A stretch of 64,000 nucleotides of DNA from Seohaeicola_A nanhaiensis (GTDB taxonomy: Bacteria > Pseudomonadota > Alphaproteobacteria > Rhodobacterales > Rhodobacteraceae), in NCBI RefSeq assembly GCF_042654245.1, contig NZ_JBHSGI010000016.1, positions 68,897-132,896 on the forward strand, written 5' to 3'. Both the position numbers and the translations under genes were made by a program. Each line of letters starts with the position of its first letter. The stretch's first letter is position 1. The notes below the pieces were generated by a model. The model was not told where the DNA came from, ran no database searches, and was given only the letters and a program-made list of their open reading frames with translations. Positions 32,724-40,961 of the stretch are shown in pieces.

Positions 32724-33872
32724 TCACCAGCCGCCGAAGCGGGGCCATTCGAGCAGTTCTCCGTCCGGGCCGTCCGGGATCACATGGTAGCTGGCGTGCT
32801 GCGCCCCGGTGGCGCAGGCGTGGTTGGGCAGGATCCGCAGCCTGGCGCCCACGGGCAGATCGGGCAGCGTGGCCGAAGAGCCAGGGCGCAGGGCGATGAT
32901 GCCGTGTTCCTGATTGGCGGCCTTCACGATGAGGTCGGGGTAGACCCTGCCACGGACATCGCAGACGAGGCCATAGCCCTGGTCCACCGCCTGGGTCGCC
33001 GTGCCACGGTCGCGCGACATGGCCATCCAGCCGGCGTCGATCAGGATCCAGCCCCGGTCGGGCTGGTGGCCGATCACCGTGGCAAGGACCGAGAGCGCGA
33101 GGTCGTCGATGTCGCAGACGCCGATGCCGGCCATGAACAGGTCGAAGAACATGTAGACGCCCGCGCGCAGTTCGGTGACGCCGCTCAGGTCCTCGGCGGC
33201 GTGGGCGGTGGGGGTCGAGCCGACGTTGACCACGGGGCAGGGCAGGCCGGCGGCGCGCAGCGCCTCGGCCGCGGCGACGGTGGCGTCGCGTTCCCTGCGC
33301 GCGAATTCGGCATGGGCGGCGCGGCCGCTGACGCCATAGCTTTCGCCCGCATGGGTCATGACGCCGCGCAAGCCGGCGCCGCTGTCGTGCAGCGTCCGGC
33401 CGATTTCGATCAGGTCGGGATCGCGGGCGCTGAGTCCGCCGCGGTGGCCGTCGCTGTCGATCTCGATCAGCGCCGGAATCGGCTTGCCCGCCGCGCGGGC
33501 GGCGTCGGCCACGGCGCGGGCCTGGGTCAGGCTGTCGACGAGGATCACCAGATCGCAGCCCCGATCGCGCAGCGCCAGCACGCGGGGCAGCTTCTGCGGG
33601 GCGATGCCCACGGCGTAGAGGATGTCGTGGACACCTGCCGCGGCGAAGGTCTCGGCCTCGGCCAGGGTCGAGACGGTGGCGGGGCCGGTGCCACCGGTCA
33701 GGACGCGGCGGGCGACCTCGACCGATTTCGCGGTTTTCAGATGCGGGCGCAGGGTGACGCCAAGCGCCTGTGCCTGCGCGGCCAGCCGCCGGACATTGCG
33801 CCTCATCCGCGCCTCGTCCAGCACCAGACAGGGGGTGGGCAGCTGGTCGAGCCGTGCCGTGAGATCGGTCAT
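32724..33872 (-). CDS. DSD1-family PLP enzyme (D-serine dehydratase / D-threonine aldolase type)
   Basis: This 382-residue fold-type III PLP enzyme has the alanine-racemase-like barrel with the PLP lysine in LRPHLKTAKS (about residue 46) and VSTLAEAETFAAAGV. The C-terminal domain carries zinc ligands His/Cys in PNHACATG. Families with this layout dehydrate D-serine, cleave D-threonine, or act on 3-hydroxyaspartate. It is 11 bp upstream of the OCD-like gene, which suggests that the imine/keto product is reduced next. Substrate is not deducible. Confidence 0.85.
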   Translation of the reverse strand: MTDLTARLDQLPTPCLVLDEARMRRNVRRLAAQAQALGVTLRPHLKTAKSVEVARRVLTGGTGPATVSTLAEAETFAAAGVHDILYAVGIAPQKLPRVLALRDRGCDLVILVDSLTQARAVADAARAAGKPIPALIEIDSDGHRGGLSARDPDLIEIGRTLHDSGAGLRGVMTHAGESYGVSGRAAHAEFARRERDATVAAAEALRAAGLPCPVVNVGSTPTAHAAEDLSGVTELRAGVYMFFDLFMAGIGVCDIDDLALSVLATVIGHQPDRGWILIDAGWMAMSRDRGTATQAVDQGYGLVCDVRGRVYPDLIVKAANQEHGIIALRPGSSATLPDLPVGARLRILPNHACATGAQHASYHVIPDGPDGELLEWPRFGGW

Positions 33873-33911
33873 GGGATGGCCTTTCGGGTCTTTCGGGTTC
33901 GCGGGCCCGGC

Positions 33912-34724
33912 CTAGCCGATGGCCTGATTGGCGAGGGCAAAGATGGCCCAGGGGTGTTCGGCCTGCCGCGCGGGCGCCTTGTACATAGCAGTGCCGCCGC
34001 CCACATGCACCAGCCCGATGGAGGTGAGCCTGTCTGCCAGACCGGTCGCCGGCGTGGTGTCGACGCGCAGGAAGCGCCCGGCCTCGGCGACCGCGGCGAT
34101 CATCGCCCAGGCGGTGTCGGCGTCCTGTGCCACGACCGGGCCGATGACCTGACCCCGCCCGAAGTCGCGGATGGCGACGTAACCGGCGTCGCCGGCGTAG
34201 AGGCGCCCGGTCTCGGCCAGACGGATCAGCATGCGGCTGCGGTCGGCGCCATAGGCCTTGCGGTCGAGCGCGATCACATGGCCGAGGTCGGCCTTGTCCT
34301 GCAGCGTCAGCGCGGGGGCGGCTCCTTGCGGGACGTCTGTGGCGATGCCCTGGAACTGGGTGATCTCTCCATAGGCGACGAAGCCCAGCTTTTCATACAG
34401 CGGGCGCCCGTCCTCGGTGGCGCAGAGGGTCATGCCGCGGGTGCCGCCGATTGCGAGCACCTCGTTCATCAGGCGCCGGCCCAGACCGCGGCCGCGCAGG
34501 CGCGCGTCCACGATGATCATATTGATCGTGACGAAATCGCCGAATTCGGAACAGAGTGCCGTGCCCACGACGCGATCGCCCTCGAGCGCGGCGACGCCGC
34601 GGGAGACGTTCAGGGCGAAGGCCCAGTCGTCCGCCGTATGAGGCCAGGACGCCTCTTGCGAGAGGCGCAGCGCGCCGGGGATGTGCCGGGGTTCGAAGGC
34701 GGTGATCGTGAGGGAGTCGGTCAT
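33912..34724 (-). CDS. GNAT-family N-acetyltransferase
   Basis: The 270-residue protein has an N-terminal GNAT domain (about 1-135) with the acetyl-CoA loop RLRGRGLGRRLMNEV and LYEKLGFVAYGE, and a second C-terminal domain (about 140-265) of the type found in two-part GNAT proteins with FRLRVDTTPATGLADRL-like ending GLVHVGGGTAMYK. It would acetylate a small amine or amino acid. It is 39 bp before the DSD1-type gene and 33 bp after the cupin gene, so it belongs to the cluster. Confidence 0.88.
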   Translation of the reverse strand: MTDSLTITAFEPRHIPGALRLSQEASWPHTADDWAFALNVSRGVAALEGDRVVGTALCSEFGDFVTINMIIVDARLRGRGLGRRLMNEVLAIGGTRGMTLCATEDGRPLYEKLGFVAYGEITQFQGIATDVPQGAAPALTLQDKADLGHVIALDRKAYGADRSRMLIRLAETGRLYAGDAGYVAIRDFGRGQVIGPVVAQDADTAWAMIAAVAEAGRFLRVDTTPATGLADRLTSIGLVHVGGGTAMYKAPARQAEHPWAIFALANQAIG

Positions 34725-34757
34725 TGGATCTTTCGCTGTATTCTTCCGGCCGGGACG

Positions 34758-35111
34758 TCACGCGACGGCGACGTAGATCTTCCGATAGGGCTTGAGGGTC
34801 TTCCAGACACCGGTGAAGCCGGGCTTGAGCAGGAAGCTGTCGCCGGCGCGGTAGGTGTGGGTTTCGCCGCCGGTCTCGGTGATCTCGACCTCGCCTTCCA
34901 GCAGGTGGCAGAATTCGAAGGTCTCGCCCTTGATGGAGGCGTTGCTGCCCTCGCTGCCCGAGAAGATGCCGGTGCGCACCTGGCCGTCCCTGGCGCTGTC
35001 GAGTTCCCAGCGCCGGAAGGTCGGGGCGCCGTCGAGAATGCGGTCGGGGGCGACCACGACGTCGAGCGGCTCGGCCGCGGGCGCGGTGCTGAGGGAAACG
35101 ATCTGGCTCAT
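34758..35111 (-). CDS. small cupin protein
   Basis: This 117-residue single-domain cupin of the cupin_3 type shows FEFCHLLEGEVEITE and YRAGDSFLLKPGFTGVW. Members bind a metal or small ligand and serve as sensors or enzymes such as ureidoglycine aminohydrolase-like proteins. It is the first gene of the minus-strand cluster ending at 30200. Its function here is not known; recognising an amino-acid derivative would fit. Confidence 0.85.
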   Translation of the reverse strand: MSQIVSLSTAPAAEPLDVVVAPDRILDGAPTFRRWELDSARDGQVRTGIFSGSEGSNASIKGETFEFCHLLEGEVEITETGGETHTYRAGDSFLLKPGFTGVWKTLKPYRKIYVAVA

Positions 35112-35242
35112 GCAGCGTCCTGTGGTCTGAAAGCTGGTCCTATCCTAGGCCCCGCGACCGCCCCCGGGGTGACCAAAAAACCGCGACAGGTCCGCAGGTT
35201 GTGCCGATTTCGGCGGGTCGTGCGGAAGATAGTGCTTTGGCC

Positions 35243-35491
35243 ATGGCCAAGCTGGCGGTGGTTGCCCGCGCCGGGGTGCAGGACGATGTGTTCTACGGGC
35301 TGGGCTATTCCGGGCACGGCGCGCACCTGGGCACCCACATGGGCCAGATCTTGGCGCGGATGGCAACGGGCGACGGCGAGGCCAATCCGACCGCGGGCAT
35401 GAGCTGGCCTGCCTTCCCGCTGTATAACGGGATGCCCTGGTTCCTGCCGCTGGTGGGGGCGTATTACAAGATGAAGGACCGGATTTTCTGA
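35243..35491 (+). pseudogene. C-terminal remnant of a DadA/PuuB-like FAD oxidoreductase
   Basis: The 82-residue stretch (MAKLAVVARAGVQDDVFYG, then GYSGHG, THMGQILA and a final PWFLPLVGAYYKMKDRIF) is the C-terminal end of D-amino-acid-dehydrogenase/gamma-glutamylputrescine-oxidase family enzymes, which are normally about 430 residues long. The FAD-binding N-terminal part is missing; the sequence before 35243 does not continue it in any frame. It is therefore a truncated gene. It points away from the cupin cluster and is followed by the AT-rich insert. Confidence 0.75.
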
Positions 35492-35536
35492 GAGCGAAGT
35501 GGACCATTGTGAACAAACCTCTTAGCAGAGGCATTT

Positions 35537-36934
35537 TTAGCGTTCAGGAGCGTATCTGCCGTATCTCAAACCCAAGCGTCTAAAGGCAGCCGCAATTTCC
35601 TGTTCTTGAATGCCGAGCGCGCGAAAGATGTGAAAGCGGGATATTGCGCAAAGGTCATATTGAAGCCAAATGATCCGTTGATAATCTTCGGGAGACAAAT
35701 TTACAGCTCGACCATGGGCTACGTCATTTCTGATTTTGGTGATTTCAGACGCTTTAATGCGCCCCCGAAAACCGCTTTTTGACCAGCTCGCCTGTAAGCG
35801 GTCAAGTCGTTCCGCTAGTGAAACGCGGTTTGGCTGTGTCCTCATAAGTTCATCCAAAGCCCGTAAATCATCATTTCGTCCGTATTCTTTGACAATTTTT
35901 CGTAGTGCTCTTCTCGCACTCCTAACATCCGCCGACGACCCGCTTCGGTTGATCATATTGTCAAAATCTTCAATGCATCCGACAAGTTCGCCAAAACTGC
36001 TCGCAGATAGCTTTTCTGGATTTTCCAATAGAAGGACCATATTCATCAAATAAAAAATTGCGTCTGGCTGATCGGATGCGGCATTCAATAAGTCTTCTGG
36101 GGTGAGGGCGCAATCTTGCCGCCGAAAAATCGCATCGTTCCAATTCACATGATGTGTCGTGCTTTTGAAGGCTGGTTGGAAAAATAGCTCAGCTGTAATG
36201 TGTTCGTCTTGATTATTCCACTTCCTTGTGTGGGTGGTTTTTATTCTATACGGATTGTGAGCCATGCGGTGACCGAGAAGAAACGAAAAAATCGAATTCA
36301 CTCGCGCAATTAGGTTTTGAACAGCAGAATAGTCGATGGCGTCCGGAAACTCAAAGGTCAGAAATGTTCTTTGGGTTATCGTGGTTTCATCTCCCTTCTC
36401 ATTAGCCGCTGCAAAGCTCTGAACTATTACGTTCGTTTTGCTTTTCAGTAGGAACTCTTCGCGTGTCGGACCACCAATCTCGACGGACAATGCGCGGGCG
36501 CTATCTTTAATATGCTCATTGCTCGTTTTGACTAGCTGAGGAGCGTACCATGTGCTGAATGAAGGCATGTCCATATGCATGGCTGTGAAGCATTTCTCGT
36601 TTGAACTTTCCATATGAATGTTCTTGAGTACAGCGCTGGCCAATATGCGCGACTTGGCTCGCATCACAGGCGTGTCCAAGCCACTACTGCCGCCACCTTG
36701 CGACTGTACCCAAGGGTCAATGATTGTCGTGGGTCGTTGATAATCTAGGTAGCCGGTAATTGTTCCTGCGTCACAGCAGGGAGCGTTAGAATCGGCTCTC
36801 CCGGCTCGATGACAAACGGCTTCGAGCGTGATTCCTGCGTCTTCGCTGAACTTCAGTTTCCCGGGCCATATATCTTCGTCGCTATTTCGGTTCCTAATGG
36901 CAAACCACTCTTCAAAACTCTCTAACATTGTCAT
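35537..36934 (-). CDS. ApeA-like HEPN protein, probable anti-phage defence
   Basis: The 465-residue protein resembles ApeA: an N-terminal beta-rich domain starting with GKLKFSEDAGITLEAV (about 25-40), and a C-terminal Apea-like HEPN domain. The latter has the RNase motif R-x4-H at Arg402-His407 (RNDVAHG) preceded by YLMNMVLLLE and later helices. ApeA-type proteins are single-gene abortive-infection systems in which HEPN RNase activity follows phage sensing. The gene is clearly AT-richer than neighbours and uses different codons, a sign of transfer. The ATG at 36932 has AGGAGA close by; a second ATG is two codons later. Assignment is from motif and domain order only. Confidence 0.7.
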   Translation of the reverse strand: MTMLESFEEWFAIRNRNSDEDIWPGKLKFSEDAGITLEAVCHRAGRADSNAPCCDAGTITGYLDYQRPTTIIDPWVQSQGGGSSGLDTPVMRAKSRILASAVLKNIHMESSNEKCFTAMHMDMPSFSTWYAPQLVKTSNEHIKDSARALSVEIGGPTREEFLLKSKTNVIVQSFAAANEKGDETTITQRTFLTFEFPDAIDYSAVQNLIARVNSIFSFLLGHRMAHNPYRIKTTHTRKWNNQDEHITAELFFQPAFKSTTHHVNWNDAIFRRQDCALTPEDLLNAASDQPDAIFYLMNMVLLLENPEKLSASSFGELVGCIEDFDNMINRSGSSADVRSARRALRKIVKEYGRNDDLRALDELMRTQPNRVSLAERLDRLQASWSKSGFRGRIKASEITKIRNDVAHGRAVNLSPEDYQRIIWLQYDLCAISRFHIFRALGIQEQEIAAAFRRLGLRYGRYAPER

Positions 36935-37473
36935 TTTCTCCTGGTTTTCGCCAACCCTGACATAATCTGAAGTATTCTACACATGGTTTTTCAAAGCGCG
37001 ATCCCTGCACATATCCGACTCGGGAGAAATCTCATTTGGGCTTGAAGCGAAAGGCTGTGGTTCGCGCAAGGTGGATGGAAGATATTTAAGGTCAGGGACA
37101 AGGCTTTCGACGAGACAGGCAGGCTTCTGCGGCGCCGTCCGCTGAGGGCTGTCCTGTCGGTGCTTCTGGTGCGTTAGCTCTTTCCGGACCGGAGGTGGTC
37201 CCCGTAGCGGGTGGCGGGGCCGGGGCGTTCGGCCGGTTTCAAAAATTTACTTCCTTCGGTTACATTTATGTTGACCCGGTGTATTTTCGGAGGGAATGTA
37301 ACCGAAGAGTGCAAGATCGCGCTCGCAAGGGAGGAGTGGCCGGGCTGCGGGATGCGGCCCTGCCTGCGCACGGACATCGGACATCCTTGTCGCCCCGGGG
37401 CCGGCTGATCGCCGCATTCGGGGGCCGGAGAGGTCATGCCCGAACGCCGCGCGCACCGTGGGAGGAGGGCCGC
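36935..37473. other. 539-bp gene-free region between apeA-like gene and liv operon
   Basis: I see no convincing gene. Up to about 37080 the sequence remains AT-rich like the apeA-like gene and should hold its promoter. From about 37090 it returns to genome-typical composition. The 3' part includes a strong 13-bp inverted repeat (listed separately) and the leader of the liv operon. The AT-rich/GC-rich change near 37080 may mark the edge of the acquired insert. Confidence 0.5.
37254..37307. promoter_or_regulatory. 13-bp inverted repeat upstream of the liv/beta-oxidation operon
   Basis: CTTCGGTTACATT at 37254-37266 and AATGTAACCGAAG at 37295-37307 are perfect reverse complements with a 28-base spacer. 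The inner GGTTACAT also occurs at 47297-47304 just before the tetR gene. The site is 167 bp before livH. It is a candidate operator for the TetR regulator of this locus. Confidence 0.55.
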
Positions 37474-38346
37474 ATGGAATTCGCAGACGTGGTGCAGCTG
37501 ACGCTGATCGGGATCTCGCAGGGCTGTGCCTATGCGCTGATCGCCATCGGCTTTGTGTTCATCTACCGCGCCACGGAGATCGTCAATTTCGCCCATGGCG
37601 AGCTGATGATGCTGGGCGCCTTCATGGTGCTGACCTTCTCGCAGATTCTGGGGCTGAACTTCTGGGTGTCGGCGGCGCTGGGCATCCTGTCGCTGGGGGT
37701 CTTCGGCTTTCTGCTGGACGCGGTGGTGATGCGGCGGATGGCCGGGGAGTCGCAGGCCTCGATCTTTATCCTGACGGTTGCCATCGGGCTGATCCTGCGC
37801 TCGCTGGCCGGGATGATCTGGGGCTGGTCGCCGCTGGGGCTGGAGGTGCCGTTCCTGGTGGACTTCGACGTGGCAGGAATCGTCGTCGGGATGGACCGGA
37901 TCGCGGTGATCCTGGGGACGGCGGTGCTGTGCGTGCTGCTGTATCTCTTCTTCAGCCGAACGGCCATCGGCATTGCCATCCAGGCCTCGTCGCAGAACCA
38001 GCTGGCCGCCTATTACAGCCGTATTCCGGTCAAGCGCCTGATCTCGATCGTCTGGGCCATCGCGGCCATGGTCGCGGCCTTTGCCGGGCTGATGATGGCG
38101 CCGGTCACGCAGGTCGACACCGGCATGAGCGCCTTTGGGATCAAGGCGCTGGCGGGCGCGGTGGTGGGCGGGTTCGGGTCGATTCCCGGGGCGCTGCTGG
38201 GCTGCCTGCTGATCGGCGTGGCCGAGCCGTTCCTCGACTTTCTCTTCCCGCCGCTCAAGGGCGTCTACGCCTATGCGATCATGCTGGTGGTCCTTTTCGT
38301 CAAGCCCGACGGGCTGATCCCGCAGACTTTCACGAAGAAGGTGTGA
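37474..38346 (+). CDS. livH: branched-chain-type ABC permease LivH
   Basis: This 290-residue inner-membrane permease has about 8 hydrophobic segments, with the family's FIYRATEIVNFAHGELMMLGAF at 29-50 (in parts) and the EAA-like loop GIKALAGAVVGGFGSIPGALLG. It imports an organic acid or amino acid together with LivM, the ATPases and the binding proteins downstream. The ATG at 37474 follows GGAGGAGG. It leads a plus-strand operon extending to 47238. Because an acyl-CoA synthetase and beta-oxidation genes follow, the substrate is more likely a carboxylic acid than leucine. Confidence 0.92.
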   Translation: MEFADVVQLTLIGISQGCAYALIAIGFVFIYRATEIVNFAHGELMMLGAFMVLTFSQILGLNFWVSAALGILSLGVFGFLLDAVVMRRMAGESQASIFILTVAIGLILRSLAGMIWGWSPLGLEVPFLVDFDVAGIVVGMDRIAVILGTAVLCVLLYLFFSRTAIGIAIQASSQNQLAAYYSRIPVKRLISIVWAIAAMVAAFAGLMMAPVTQVDTGMSAFGIKALAGAVVGGFGSIPGALLGCLLIGVAEPFLDFLFPPLKGVYAYAIMLVVLFVKPDGLIPQTFTKKV

Positions 38347-38350
38347 TCCC

Positions 38351-39427
38351 TTGCAGGTTCTCTTCAAGACTTCGTACGATCAGGACATCGACCATCTGGT
38401 CGACCGGGGCGAACGCATCCGGGTTTCGCTGGCGGTCCTGCTGGCGCTGGTCGCGCCGCTGCTGCTGGGGTCGTATTTCCTGGGCGAGCTGTCGATCTTC
38501 CTGGTTTACATCCTGGCCGGGCTTGGCCTGATGCTGCTGACCGGGTTCACCGGGCAGGTGAGTTTCGGGCACGCGGCCTTTCTGGGCATTGGCGCCTATG
38601 CCCATTCGGTGTTTCTGGGGCAGGGCGTGCCGTTCCTGCTGTCGCTGCCGCTGGCGGCACTGCTGGCCGGCGTGCTCGGGGCGGCGCTGGGGCGGGCGGT
38701 GTCGCGGATGCACGGGTTCTACCTGGCCATCGCGACGCTGGCCTTCGTCATCCTGATCGAGACGGCCATCGGCGAATGGACCCCGGTGACGGGCGGCCAC
38801 ATGGGCCTGCAGGTGCCGCCGATGGTGATCTTCGGGCACGAGCTGTACGAGGCCTGGGAGCAGTACTACCTGATCCTTGCCGTGGTCGTCTTCTGCATCT
38901 GGGGGGTGGCGAACCTGCGCCGGTCGCCGACCGGACGGCGGATGATCGCGGTGCGCGATTCCGAGACCTCGGCGCGCTCGCTGGGAGTCGATATCGCGCG
39001 GACGCGGATCCTGGCGTTTTTCCTCAGCGCGGCGATCACCGGGCTGGCCGGCGGGCTGATGGCGCATCTGCTGTTCTTCCTGGCGCCCGAGGCCTTTGGC
39101 ATCCCGGAAAGCCTGAAGCTGCTGCTGATGGTCATCGTCGGCGGGCTGGGCACGATCACGGGGGCGATCTTCGGGGCGGTCTTCGTCACCGTGCTGCCCA
39201 ACGTGATCGGGCTGCTGCGGGAAGTCCTGCCCCCGGCGATTGCCGAGGCGGCGGGGCTGGAGCAGTTCCTGTTCGGGCTGATCATCGCGGCCTTCATCGT
39301 CTTCGAACCCGAGGGGCTGTATGGCCGCTGGCGCAAGCTGCGGCTCTTCCTGGAGACCTATCCCTATTACAAGCGCGCCACCTTCGTGCGGCAGAAGCGA
39401 TATCTGAAGACGGAACGGTTCAGATGA
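38351..39427 (+). CDS. livM: branched-chain-type ABC permease LivM
   Basis: The 358-residue second permease of the LIV-type importer has about 9 hydrophobic segments and the conserved TGFTGQVSFGHAAFLGIGAY and LAGGLMAHLLFFLAPEAFG. The start is a TTG at 38351 (MQVLFKTSYDQ), 4 bp after livH; no ATG is suitably placed. A charged C-terminal tail after the last helix (RKLRLFLETYPYYKRATF) is usual in this branch. It overlaps livG by 4 bp. Confidence 0.92.
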   Translation: MQVLFKTSYDQDIDHLVDRGERIRVSLAVLLALVAPLLLGSYFLGELSIFLVYILAGLGLMLLTGFTGQVSFGHAAFLGIGAYAHSVFLGQGVPFLLSLPLAALLAGVLGAALGRAVSRMHGFYLAIATLAFVILIETAIGEWTPVTGGHMGLQVPPMVIFGHELYEAWEQYYLILAVVVFCIWGVANLRRSPTGRRMIAVRDSETSARSLGVDIARTRILAFFLSAAITGLAGGLMAHLLFFLAPEAFGIPESLKLLLMVIVGGLGTITGAIFGAVFVTVLPNVIGLLREVLPPAIAEAAGLEQFLFGLIIAAFIVFEPEGLYGRWRKLRLFLETYPYYKRATFVRQKRYLKTERFR

Positions 39428-40188
39428 GCGATCTTGTCGTCGAGAACCTGAGCCTGTCCTTCGGGGGCGTGATGGCGATCAAGGACGTGTCCTTCAGCGT
39501 CGAGCCGGGCGAGATCTATGCGATCATCGGGCCGAACGGCGCGGGCAAGAGCACGATCTTCAACGCGATCAGCCGGATCTACCGGCCGGATGCCGGGTCG
39601 ATCAGCTTTCGCGGGCAGCCGTTGCTGGAGCGCAAGGCGAACCAGATCGTCGATCTGGGGATCGCGCGGACCTTTCAGAACATCGAGCTGTTCGAGAATG
39701 CGACGGTGCTGGACAACCTGCTGGTGGGGCGCAGTTCCAAGGTGCGCACGGGCTGGGTGTCGGAGTGGTTCTTCACCCGCCGGGTGCGGGCCGAGGAACA
39801 TGCCCACCGCCGCAAGATCGAGGAGATCCTCGATCTGCTGGACATGCAGCACTATCGCTATGAGAAGGTGGCCGACCTGGCCTATGGGGCGCGCAAGAAC
39901 GTCGAGCTGGCGCGCGCGCTGTGTGCCGAGCCGCAGCTTCTGCTGCTGGACGAGCCGGCCTCGGGGCTGAACCCCGAAGAGACGACGGATATGTCGTTCT
40001 GGCTCAAGGACATCAAGGAAGAGCTGGGCGTGACCGTGGTGATGGTCGAGCACGACATGAACCTGGTCGGGCGCATCGCCGACCGCTGCATGGCGCTGGC
40101 CAACGGGCAGGTGCTGGCGGTGGGGTCGGTCGCGGATGTGCAGGGCGACGCCCATGTGCAGGCGGCCTATCTCGGGGGGACGGTCTGA
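39424..40188 (+). CDS. livG: ABC ATPase LivG
   Basis: The 254-residue ATP-binding subunit has Walker A GPNGAGKST (about 37-45), a family insertion around residues 105-140, signature YGARKNVELARAL in place of the classical LSGGQ, Walker B LLLLDEPASGLNP and the H-loop VEHDMNLV. It energises transport through LivH-LivM together with LivF. It overlaps livM (ATGA) and livF by 1 base at the stop. Confidence 0.92.
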   Translation: MSDLVVENLSLSFGGVMAIKDVSFSVEPGEIYAIIGPNGAGKSTIFNAISRIYRPDAGSISFRGQPLLERKANQIVDLGIARTFQNIELFENATVLDNLLVGRSSKVRTGWVSEWFFTRRVRAEEHAHRRKIEEILDLLDMQHYRYEKVADLAYGARKNVELARALCAEPQLLLLDEPASGLNPEETTDMSFWLKDIKEELGVTVVMVEHDMNLVGRIADRCMALANGQVLAVGSVADVQGDAHVQAAYLGGTV

Positions 40189-40958
40189 TGGGGGCGCTGC
40201 TGGACGTGCGCAACGTCGAGACCTTCTACGGTCCGATCATGGCGATTGCCGGGGTCAGCCTGTCGGTGGAGGAAGGGCAGATCGTCACCGTTCTGGGTGC
40301 GAACGGCGCGGGCAAGACGACCCTGCTCAAGACCATCTCGGGCGCCATCGACTGCCGCAAGGGGCAGGTGTTGCTGGCGGGCGAGGAGATCCAGAACCGC
40401 GATCCCGACCGGGTGGCGGCGAAGGGGATCGGCCATGTGCCCGAGGGGCGCGAGGTGTTTCCGTTCCTCAGCGTGGAAGAGAACCTGCGGGTCGGCGCCT
40501 GGGGCCGGCGCGACCGCGACGAGGTCGCCCGCGATTTCGAGACGGTCTATGCGTATTTCCCCGACCTGGCCCGCAAGAAGGCCGATATGGCCGGGTTCCT
40601 GTCGGGCGGGCAGCAGCAGATGCTGGCGGTCGGGCGCGCCTTCATGGGCCGGCCGCGGCTGATGGTGCTGGACGAGCCGTCGCTGGGTCTGTCGCCCCTG
40701 CTGATGAAGACGATCTTCGACGTGATCCGGCGGATCAACGGCGAGCAGGGGGTGTCGGTCCTGCTGGTGGAGCAGAACGCCAGTGCCGCGCTGGCCGTGG
40801 CCGACTATGGCTTCATCATGGAGGTCGGACGGGTGGTGATGGACGCCCCGTCGCGCGAGCTGCTGGCCTCGGAGGACATCAAGGAATTCTACCTCGGGCA
40901 GGCCGAGGCCGGCGTCCGGGGCGAAAAGCGCTGGAAAAAGCGCAAGACGTGGAGGTGA
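40188..40958 (+). CDS. livF: ABC ATPase LivF
   Basis: The 256-residue second ATPase has Walker A GANGAGKTT, the LivF-typical HVPEGREVFPFLSVEENL, signature LSGGQQQMLAVGRAF, Walker B LMVLDEPSLGL and VEQNASAAL. The Lys/Arg-rich C-terminus (GEKRWKKRKTWR) is an extension. It begins on the last base of livG's stop and is followed 3 bp later by the acyl-CoA synthetase, which links import with activation. Confidence 0.92.
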   Translation: MGALLDVRNVETFYGPIMAIAGVSLSVEEGQIVTVLGANGAGKTTLLKTISGAIDCRKGQVLLAGEEIQNRDPDRVAAKGIGHVPEGREVFPFLSVEENLRVGAWGRRDRDEVARDFETVYAYFPDLARKKADMAGFLSGGQQQMLAVGRAFMGRPRLMVLDEPSLGLSPLLMKTIFDVIRRINGEQGVSVLLVEQNASAALAVADYGFIMEVGRVVMDAPSRELLASEDIKEFYLGQAEAGVRGEKRWKKRKTWR

Positions 40959-40961
40959 GCG

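Noticed and set aside
30200..35111. Beta-hydroxyaspartate cycle (bhcABCD) locus
   Set aside because: Only relatives of BhcC and BhcD are found; no aspartate-glyoxylate aminotransferase or beta-hydroxyaspartate dehydratase is present.
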